Shown: in pieces, positions 48,401 to 60,000 of the stretch | Layout: each line of letters starts with the position of its first letter | How positions within the stretch are numbered: the first letter of the stretch is position 1 | Source of the DNA: Atherinomorus stipes | Lineage: Eukaryota > Chordata > Actinopteri > Atheriniformes > Atherinidae | Reading direction: 5' to 3' | Assembly (NCBI GenBank): GCA_023101725.1 | Contig: JALJCO010008737.1 | Location: forward strand, 55,001-119,000 | Length of the DNA: 64,000 nucleotides | The notes under the pieces: generated by a model | The model's database searches: none | The model's input: only the letters and a program-made list of their open reading frames with translations | Told to the model about the DNA's origin: nothing | Position numbers and translations under genes: made by a program

Positions 48401-48783
48401 GTGTGAGAGGCTGCTACTAGTGGATGATAGAGACGTTCAGGGGATGGGTTAGGGAACTAATTTAAAGAAAATGCAAAGTTATGAATGTATGATAAGTCAT
48501 AGGAACCATCACACACGAATGGTAGAAGCCGCTGTTTCTAAAAATGGAGGTACGAGTACCCCTGGGGGTACTTCAAGGCATTCAATGGGAACACAAAATA
48601 TTTCAATGTCTATTTATGTTTTGTTTTTTAATTTAAAAAAAGCCTTCAGTAAGAATTATATGCTGAAGATTTCAATAAATGTAAGCGTACGTTTATGAAC
48701 TGAATTTAAACTTAGTTTCACACTTAGTTTCAAAACTGCCTCTTACATACAGTATCAACATGATTTGACCCATCTTGTTGATG

Positions 48784-48869
<86 letters not shown>

Positions 48870-48921
48870 GTAAGAAATCAGGAAGGGGCAAACCTTTTTC
48901 ACACAACTATATGCATATACA

Positions 48922-49019
<98 letters not shown>

Positions 49020-50346
49020 ATATATGCATATAGTTGTGTGAAAAAGGTTTGCCCCCTTCCTGATTTCTTACTTTTTGCATGTTAGTCACACTTTAATGTG
49101 TCAGATCATCAAACAAATTTAAATATGAGACAAAGATAACACAAGTAAACAGAAAATGCATTTTTTAAATTAAGATTTTTATTAGTAAGGGAGGAAAAAA
49201 ATTCAAACCTCCATGGCCCTGTGTGAAAAGGTGATTGCCCCCCTGTTCAAACAAAATAAACTGTAAACTCAAATAAAGTCAAAGTAATTGAGATCTATCA
49301 GTCTGGAAAAGGTTCCAAAGCCATTTCTAAATCTTTGGGACTCCAGTGAACCACAGTGAGAGCCATTATCCACAAATGGTGAAAACATGGAACAGTGGTG
49401 AACCTTCCCAGGAGTGGCCGACCGACCAAAATTACCCCAAGAGCACAGCGACGACACATCCAAGAGGTCACAAAAGAGCCCAGAACAACATCCAAAGAAC
49501 TACAGGCCTCATCTGCCTCAATTAAAGTCAGTGTTCATGACTCCACCATCAGAAAGAGACTGGGGGGCAAAAATGGCTGCATGGCAGAGTTCCAAGACCA
49601 AAACCACTACTGAGCAAAAAGAACATAAAGGAACATCATCCCAACAGAAAGATAAGGTGGTGGTAGTGTGATGGTCTGTGCCTGTTTTGCTGCTTCAGGA
49701 CCTGGAAGACTTGCTGTGGTAAATGGAACCATGAATTCTGCTGTCTACCAAAAAATCCTGAAGGAGAATGTCCGGCCATCTGTTGGTGACCTCAAGCTGA
49801 AGCGCACTTGGGTTTTGCAGCAGGACAATGATCCAAAACACACCAGCAAGTCCAACTCTGAATGGCTTAAGAACAACAAAATGTAGACTTTGGAGTGGTC
49901 TAGTCAAAGTCCTGACCTGAATCCAATTGAGATGCTGTGGTATGACCTTAAAAAGGCGGTTCATGCTGGAAAACCCTCCAATGTGGCTGAATTACAACAA
50001 TGCTGCAAAGATGAGTGGAACAAAATTCCTCCACAGCGCTGTAGAAGACTCACTGCCAGTTATCATAAATGCTTGATTGCAGTTGTTGCTGCTAAGGGTG
50101 GAACAACCAGTTATTAGGTTTAGGGGGCAATCACTTTTTCACACAGGGCCATTTAAGTTTGGATTTTTTTTTTTCCACCTTAAGAATAGAAATTTTCATT
50201 TAAAAACTGCATTTTGTGTTGACTTGTGTTATCTTTGTCTCACATTTAAATTTGTTTGATGATCTGAAACATTTAAGTGTGACTAACATGCAAAAAAGAA
50301 GAAAAGAAATCAGGAAGGGGCAAAACCTTTTTCACACAACTGTATA

Positions 50347-50389
<43 letters not shown>

Positions 50390-50404
50390 GTACACATATA
50401 TATG

Positions 50405-50475
<71 letters not shown>

Positions 50476-50979
50476 GAGAGAGAGAGAGTTGTCCACAAAA
50501 TTATTCATATTTATACCCTTCAATTAAAGAAGAGGCTAAAACAACAATAGTAATTCAAATAACAAAAAACTAATAATGAATAAAAATTTACAAAATTATA
50601 GTTTAGAGAAATAAAATATTGCCTTTGAACAAACAAACAAACCTGACACCTTAGAGCACCTCTCCCATAAATAGTGGAACAAAAAACCTGTCGACAGGTG
50701 CAGACGTCTGATTGATCGTTACAGACAACACCTGATTGCAGTGATTGTCTCAAAGTGTTGCTCAGCCAAATTTTATCTTCTGAGCCCCGTCATGCTTGTT
50801 TACTTGTTTTAGTTTTTGTGTATTTGTTTTTAATATTTATTTCAAACCACAATTCAAAATCAAAGTCATGATTTTCAAAGAATTTTTATTTATCATTACT
50901 TTTGTCAATATTAACTTCATGCACTGACAGCTGCCTTTGTTCTTTCTTAAATTGGAGGGTATGAATAAATTTTAGAATG

Positions 50980-51066
<87 letters not shown>

Positions 51067-54000
51067 TACAATGTATGTGTATATACACACTACTCACAAA
51101 AAGTTAGGGATATTCAACTTTTGGTTTTTGGAGAACAGAATGATGCAGAATAAATATTTAACCATTGCACAATGAACATGTGCATTAAAAAGTTTATTTC
51201 AGTTCACCTGGAAAGGTTGTAGTTGATTTTAGGTTCATACTGACATCATACGAAAAACCAAATATCCTTAACTTTTTGTGAGTAGTGTATGTATATACTT
51301 GTGTTCAGGAGGAATTAACGATCTGTTGTACATAAAACTGCTTTTATATGATGTGAATCTCACCGTGGGATTATTTATAACCAAGTTGTTGCTTTAAAAA
51401 TTAGGGCGAACACCTTCCAGTGTTTTTATTATTATTTATTTTTGTTTATTCTTTTGGCACTATGTAATTTTTATTGTCTGTCTCACCTTTATCTATCTGT
51501 TGGCACATGGCCTGTCCGTCTAGTTGAGATACAGTAGCTGAGAATATTCACCACTCTAAATGAAAAGATACCAACGGTTCATCAAAATGAACACTGGTTT
51601 TCATACAACATAAAAAATCAATTTAAGAAGATTCATTAGAGGATGTTGGTGAATGAGACCCTCTGTCCTGTGACCAGACAACCATGGAGATGCTTGGTCA
51701 GCACGACCAGCTGCTGCTGGTGTTGAGGGGTTATTAGAAAACATTCTGGCCTTAAAGGAGTGATGACATAGCAGTTAAAAACTAGTTTATGTTGTTGGCA
51801 TTACTTTATATGTAAATACTCCAAAGAAAAAAACGGCATTTTTTACAGCGGAGTATTGTTTTGAAACGCCAGACCTCACTTCCTCAGTAATACAGTTGGG
51901 TCCAGTGATGATATGGAGCTTTACCCGGAGACCACGTTGACTTCATTTTGATTGGCTACACCTTATTTGGCTATGACCATATTTGGAGAATCTAGGTCAA
52001 GCTGCAGTCGGAGTTTGCTAAAGGCTAACTGCTAGCAACATGGGCACTTCAGACAGTGTGAGCTACGTTTATCAGACAAGACAGCATTTAGAAAATAAAT
52101 AAACTTACAGGTAATGACAAGGTTGTGGCCCCCTCCCTCAGTGTTGCTGCAGAAGTTTTCTTTTAAATCGATTTGTTTGAAAATCCAGACCTGACTGCAC
52201 AGAAGTTACTACTAGCTCCATACACGAAGCTGAATCAGACAGGGAGGGGAGGGGGAGCGGACGGTGCATAAACCGTTAGGAGAGAGAGAGGGGGGCGCTG
52301 TTTACTTGATAGTGTGCTCTTATTGGAGCAATTAAATTACGTAGAATGATAGAACTACGTAGAATGATAGAACTACGTAGAATGATAGCCTGCTGTCTGA
52401 TTCAACTGTTTCTGAGCAGAGAGACAAAGCTGACAGACCATAAACAGGAACTTTGATTCTCACTCTGGACATTCACATGGCCTCATCAGTGCACAACAGA
52501 TCATATTATACACCCAAAACCCCAGAAAAGTGAAATTTGATGTCATGGCACCTTTAAGATAGTTGGATTTTAATCTGTATTATTTTATGCCCATTTTAAA
52601 CTACTCTCACATGACCGATCAGTTGTTTTTCTCTTACTGTGTTTCAGATTATGTTGAACTCTCTTCATAAGTACGAACCTCAGCTCCACATCGTGTGTGT
52701 CGGCTCTCGTCATCGTCTGGTTTCCAACGTTTCCTTCAAAGAAACTCAGTTCATTGCAGTCACTGCCTACCAGAATGAAGAGGTAAATTAAGATTGGTCT
52801 TCTTTAACATTATTAACTTAATGTCTAATTTCACCAGGAGGGTTTCATTAAAACACAAGATCTTGTTTCTCAGGAAGTAGACTTGTCAGGGTTCTCACGC
52901 GTCCTGGAAAGCCTGGAAAATGATTGAACATCTTTCCAGTCATGGAAAACACATGAAAAATGAGAAAAAGAATGAAATGTCCTGGAAAAGCTTGAGTTGT
53001 CCTGGAAAATGATTTTTCCTCCCTCAGCTTTGTCACTGCTTCGTCTCTGCTTCGTCTCTGCTTCGTCACTGTTTCATCTCTGCTTAGTCTCACCTTTGTC
53101 ACTGCTCCGTCGCCGCTTCGTCGCCACTTTGTCACCGCTTTGATACTGCTTCGTCGATGCCTCGTCTATGCTTTGTCTCTGTTTCGTCTATGCTTCGTTT
53201 CTGCTTCGTCTCTCTTTTGTCTATGCTGCATCTCTGTTTCGTCTCTACTTCGTCTATGCTTCGTCTCTGTTTCATCTCTGTTTCGTCACTGCTTCGTTGC
53301 TACTTCATTGCTAATTTATCGCTACTTTGTCGCTGTAAAAAATATGCGCTGCAATTGTAGAACACTTCTCCAAAAGCTTTGGGGCGGAATTTATTTGTCT
53401 ATGTTGTGATAACTTGACTCGCAGCTGGAAAAGTCCTGAAAATGTCCTGGAAAATAACTTCAAGAAAAGAGTGGGAACCCTGACTTGTAGTCAAGACCGC
53501 CTAAACTTACACCAAGACACTACCAAGACCAGAGAGTATCAAGACCAAGTCAAGACCAAGACTAGTTCAACTTGAGACCGACCAAAAATAAAACTAGTTT
53601 TTTGCAATGCTGCATGAGTTGTAGAACCTAAGCACCTTACTGGGTTCAGCTGCTTAGTGTAAATATGAGATTGTATTTTTTTGGTACTTGATTGGTACTT
53701 ATATATAATGATATATATATATATAAAAAAAAAAACTTTTGCCTGCCTGGAAATTATAAGTTACAAATCCCTTTAAGACCGCTCAGCCAGTCTGAGACAT
53801 TGCGAGACTGAGAGACCCGAGACAATGTCACAACTGAGACCAAAGACTGCCGAGGCCGTGACAAGACCAAGGCCGCGAAAAAGTGGTCTCGAGACCGGAC
53901 TTGGTCTCGTTATACCGTGTAACTTTTGGCCACTAGGAGCACTAAACCTGCAACAGCGCCAACGTCTCACAGGCCTCACGGCAATGACGCAAATTTAAAT

Positions 54001-57000
54001 CTCCTCTCCCGTGTTTGGATATTGAAATAAACGAGTTCATCAAGATTCAAGAATTTTCTAAAGGATTTTTCACCATTGGAGGATATACCCCTGGCGGAGG
54101 TATGCGCCTCTAACTGTCTCTAATTATATATGTGTATATAGCTGAAACATCACACACACAAACGCACAATGCAAAGATAAATGCACAATCAAAACCGGCC
54201 ACGAAACCAAGTTGTAGTTTTTTGCACTAAATGAAGTCGTAACTTTGGCAAAACTCACATTTGCTATGAGAACGTCTGGATTAGCTCAGCTTACGGGACA
54301 TTACAGTGGCTCTGCTTCCTTCTGAACAGCGTATGAAAACCACACAACTAAACCAAGCAAACTGCCGATCGTTCTGTTACTTCTTTGATATTTATATGAA
54401 TTACAGAGAACGCATTTATTGCTGCAAACCAGCCACAATTGCACAAAATGTTAAGGGAGTCATGTTAGCTTTGGTCTATAGTAATTCTAGCCGCGTTTCG
54501 CTAACAGGAAAACTATAGGCAGCTTATACGGCTCTGATTGACGTTGTTTTGAATAAACGCTGACTGAAAAAAAAAAAAGAAAAGCATCACATTTTCGTAT
54601 TTTTACACAACAGCCAAACTTACTTACCAGTCTAATGATACCGTGGCAAACAGAGAGTGGGTTTTGCTTCCACACTGCTGTTTCAGAAATCTCCAACCAC
54701 TGAATTCTTTTCCACTGTCCACTCATGTTTTTGATCTGCCGTGATCCCTTTGCCTCTTTTTTTTTCTGACCTGCTCAGACATCACTTTCACCTTTTTACT
54801 TTGTTCCGCCACGTCTAAGGTTCGAGTAATGAGAGAAAAGTAGCACAAGTAGAGCTTTCTGTGTTTGCGGAAGAGGAGCCATAAAGAAACTTGCTTTATG
54901 GCATTTTCATCGACGGCCCGCCTCTCCAAAGTTACGATGTCTGGTTTCTCGCTCAGAGTGATGACACGCGTCAGTCACTGTATATTGGCCCGAAAAATCA
55001 TCTAATACTGCTCATTTTAGGCTTAATGTCCAGAGAACCAGAGAACAATCACTGGTTTTAAAGCACCTTAAAAAGTATATTCTTAGTTTCAACAGCGAAA
55101 GCTACAGTGACTGAAAAGCCTCCTGTAGTGCAACTATAAATGAATGTATCATCAACATAAAAATATACTTTTTAATTTAAAAAAATCGAATCAGGATTTT
55201 TGTTTCACGAAATTTAAAATTGGAATTTTTGTTCAAAAATCTATTTTTTGTCAAATTTGAATGCTTTATTTTAGTCTATGTTTTTAAGCTAAAAGAAGTT
55301 ACCACTTTTCTCCAGCAAAAGGCAAATTATTTTCTTCGACTGTCAAATAACATGACGCCATATCTTTGTCTGGAAAAACTTAAACAGAAGAATGACAGAC
55401 AACTTGGTCTACTGGATAATTTGAGATTATTTTAAAAATGTGAGGAAATGGTTGCCTTAAAAATGTTAAGTAATGCATAATTAAAAAGTTGAATGTATTT
55501 CACTTCAACTTTTAAGTACATTGCACCTTCTCAAATCCGTTTTTTTTTTTTTAATCCAACGTGCTCACTTGTAAAAATAGCTATTTTTGCTTGGCTGAGT
55601 CATTTATATTATTTGGCGTTAGCAACTGGTTTAATACTTTTCTATGTGAATAAACACAACCAATGAGTTAAAGTGAAAAAAACATATTGTTTTATAGATC
55701 TGGCAAAGGTTTCCTATAAAAATCAAGTGGCATTTGTTCATACAGGTACAAAACAACATGCAAGGGCATGGTCACAACCAAAACTTAGAAATTTGTTTCC
55801 ATTTAACTTAAAATCATTCACACATTTAACTTTTTCTACAAATTTGTAGTGTACTCAGTATTTCTTAGTTATGACGCAAAACTTCAATTATTTTAGTACA
55901 TTTTATCAAATAGTTTAAGTAAATCTGAAATCCAGGCTAAGAGTGATAGTGTTAAAAAAACTAAACTAAACTAAAAATCACAAAAATAAGCAAAATTGAA
56001 AGATCACAATTTAAATCGAATTGACACCCCCCAAAATTGTAAAGGATCTAATCGAATCTAGAGAAAAGCATATTGTCCCAGTCCTATACTTTTGCTGGAT
56101 TTCCCCCGTCCTATCTTATTTATTAAAACTAAATAAAATGGGGACTTAAATAGACCCCTGAGGAACTCCTGTTTCTGTGAGCAAGTCTGACTTTTCTCCA
56201 GAAACACAGTGAGTATTTTCAGAAAGATAATTTCTAAATCAGTTCAGATTGAATTGGACCATTCTCTGTAATAACGCTACAATTAATAATGCTATTGATG
56301 ATCTACAACTATTTCAGTATATTAGTGACTAATGACGTAGAATATTGCAGAGGATTTTTGTAGACTTTGAACCTGTGTTGTTCATTCCACTAAAGTATCA
56401 TCCATACAAGTTCTACCTTTTAGTCAAGGAGACTTATCAGGCTTTCCAGTCATGTATAATGCAACACCAACTTCTTTTATTAGAGGGGAGAAATAATCCA
56501 CCAAACACAAATTACTGAAACACATTTGGAAACAAACGCTCATATATTAATCTGAGAGGGAATATTATGGGCTGAGCTGTGATCCTGTACAACTAAAAGG
56601 TCTTAAAGTCTTATCTCAAACTATTTTCAATGATTTCAGGGATAATTCTGTGGCTTTTCTATGTTTTTAACAGATTACAGCCCTGAAGATCAAATACAAC
56701 CCGTTCGCCAAAGCCTTCCTGGACGCTAAAGAGAGGTAAGAAAACACGAAAAGCCAAAGCTGTTGGAAACTTTCTTTTTTCAAGGGAAATATTCTGGAAT
56801 TGATAATAAAACCTAAAACCGTAGAAGAGAAAAAATATCTTTGCTTGTAAATAGTTTTTGGAGAAACATCAGAGATATTCTAACTTTAACAATAAATTCA
56901 ATTGGAAATAAATAAATAAAAAAAAGCAGAAAAACAAATGTGGTGGAATTATAATAATTGTTGTTGTGTTTATTCCATAAAAAGTGTGTGTGCTCTGAAT

Positions 57001-60000
57001 CAGGTATCAGTTCAACAACACTTGACACTTAGCGCTTAGCATTTCTCACCAGGATAACACAGGAAGTTAGCGTTAGCAGGTGATCAGACAGACAGCCGGA
57101 GCTCCACCGTCTCAGCTGTTTGGAGGGAAGGTGTCAAGTTATGGAGCTGTTCAAACCATAGACTGTATATAATTACTGGACGTAGCTTCCGGTCTCTTCT
57201 GAATAGAGAAATGTGAAGCCAGTTGGGCGTGTCTTACCGTCGCCATCTTGCCGTGTCACGTACGTCGTCACTCCAGGAAAATCCTAAAATGGGCACAGCG
57301 CGGCCGCGGGACAAATGATTGACAGCTGACGTACTGTGGGCTAAACGCTAACTGAGCTAACACGAAACTAAGAGGAGCTAACAAAGATAAGCCCCCTAAG
57401 CGGCATGGTTAAGGTAAGACATGCTTAGACTTGCAATTCGCTGACTAAACACCGCCGTTGTGCGACTCTGTAACAAACTGAGACCTTATTAAGAGCAAAG
57501 AAGGAGCTAACTAGGAGCCTTCGGTCGGCAGGCGGAGCTTCCGGTCTGCCGCATGTCAATCATAAGGATACGCCCTTAATTATGTGTAATTTGAAGAATA
57601 AATAACATCTAAACGAATGAGTTATAAAAAAATTCACCCCCCTCACAGTTGACATGAAGGTAAACGTGACCTAATAAACCTAAAATGATTTTTGAACCAG
57701 GCTGTAAACCTGTTTATTTCTGCTGTGAAGTCGGCGTTTTTAACATGGGAGTCTATGGGGATTTGCTCGCTCTTGGAGCCAGCCCCTAGCGGATGAAGGA
57801 GGATTACACTAAATACAATGCGGAAGAGAGCTTCACTGTTCTGAGGCGGAGTTTGCCCCTTGGTTCAAACACACACACAGAAACACACACACACGTCTCT
57901 GAATGTGGCGTTTGATTCGTCCTCCGCAGGAACCCGGGGGGACGGAGTTTACCGGAGTCGTCTGAGCGAGTGGGGATTCAGCCCTGTGAGTTAAACTCAT
58001 TCCTGATGCGAATTGTTAGAAAAAAATCCAACAAAGAAAAGAAAGATGAAGAAACGAGGACTGAAAAATGTTTCTATGCTCACCTGTAAATCTACTTCCT
58101 CCTGTGTGTGTGTCAGGTTGGTCTCTGTGCACGGCCGGAGGAGGCGGAGCTTTCCCCTACAGCAGCAGCCTCCCTCTGGCATCACATCATCACCATGGTT
58201 ACAAACATCACGGTTACCCGGGGAGACATACACCTTACCCCACGGCCTACCTGCCTCACCGCTCACACTCCTCAGGTAACAAAACGTTTATTTGCTTTTG
58301 AAGAAAACTACACTCGCGTCCACTTTATCAGGACCTCCTTAAACTATGCTGAGTGTGCAGATGTTCTAATGTTTAATCATAAACCATGAAAACAAACGTG
58401 GAAAAATAGCTTTTGGGTAGATATTTGTTTTATACGAGGGAGTTTTAGTACGGAGGAGGATTAGGGCCAATGAAGAGGAAAAAATTCTGAGAAAAAAGTC
58501 AGAATTCTGAGTTTTTATTTATGACTTTATTCCTGTAAATGTATGACTTTATTCTCATAGATTATTTAATTTGTTCTCATAAATTTATTACTTTATTCTT
58601 GTCAATTTATGACTTTATTCCCGTAAATGTATGACTTTATTCTCATAGATTATTTAATTTGTTCTCATATATTTATGACTTTATTCTCATAAATTTACGA
58701 TTTTATTCTTGTAAATTTATGACTTTATTCCCGTAAATGTATGACTTTATTCTCATAGATTATTTAATTTATTCTCATAAATTTAGAACTTTATTCTCAT
58801 AAATTTACAACTTTATTCTAGTAAATTTATGACTTTATTCCCGTAAATTTATGACTTTACTCTCTTTAACTTATGGTTATATTTTCATAAATTTAGAACT
58901 TTATTCTCATAAAATTACAACTTTATTCCCATAAATTTATGACTTTATTCTCATAAATTTAAGACTTTATTCCCATAAATTTATGACTTTATTCTCATAA
59001 ATTTATGACTTTGTTTTCATAAGTTACTGACTTTATTCTTATAAATTTATTACATTATTCTTAGAAATTTATGAATATATCCCTGTAAATTTATGACTTT
59101 ATTCTTGTACATTTTTTACTTTATTCCCGTAAATGTATGACTTTATTCTCATAGATTATTTCATTTATTCTCATAAATTTACGACTTTATTTTCATAAAT
59201 TTATGATTTTATTCTTGTATATTTGTTACTTTATTCCCGTAAATGTATGACTTCATTCTCATAATTTATTAAATTTATTTCCATAAATTTACAACTTTAT
59301 TCTTGTTTATTTATGACTTTGCTCCTGTACATTTATGACTTTACTCTCTTTAACTTATGACTATATTTTCATAAATTTAGAACTTTTTTCTCATAAATTT
59401 ACAACTTTATTGTTGTAAACTTATGACTTTATTCTCATACATTCACAATTTTATTGCTGTAAACTTCTGACTTTATTCTCATAAATTTACGACTTTATTC
59501 TTGTACATTTATGACTTTATTCTCATAAATTTATGACTTTGTTTTCATAAATTTATTACTTTATTCTCATAAATTTACGACTTTATTCTTGTACATTTAT
59601 GACTTTATTCTCATACATTCACAATTTTATTGCTGTAAACTTCTGACTTTATTCTCATAAATTTACAACTTTATTCTTGTACATTTATGACTTTATTCTC
59701 ATAAATTTATGACTTTGTTTTCATAAATTTATTACTTTATTCTCATAAATTTATGACTTTGTTCTCATAAATTTATGACTTTGTTCTTATAGATTATTTA
59801 CTTTATTCTTATGAATTTATGACTTTATTCTCATAAATTTACGACTTTATTCTTGTAAACATATTGTATTGTAAATTTATATTTCTCGTAAATTTATGAC
59901 TTTATTCTCATAGAGTTATGTTAGTTCTTTCTCATAAATTTATTACTTTAGTCCTGTAAATGTATGACTTTATTATCTTGATTATTTAAAAAATTCTCAT

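Noticed and set aside
48693..51071. Several Tyr/Ile-repeat frames
   Set aside because: They are translations of (TA)n microsatellites.
58108..58389. 93-residue frame over tbx19 exon 6
   Set aside because: It is a wrong-frame shadow; the T-box gene frame with matching splice phases is the better reading.
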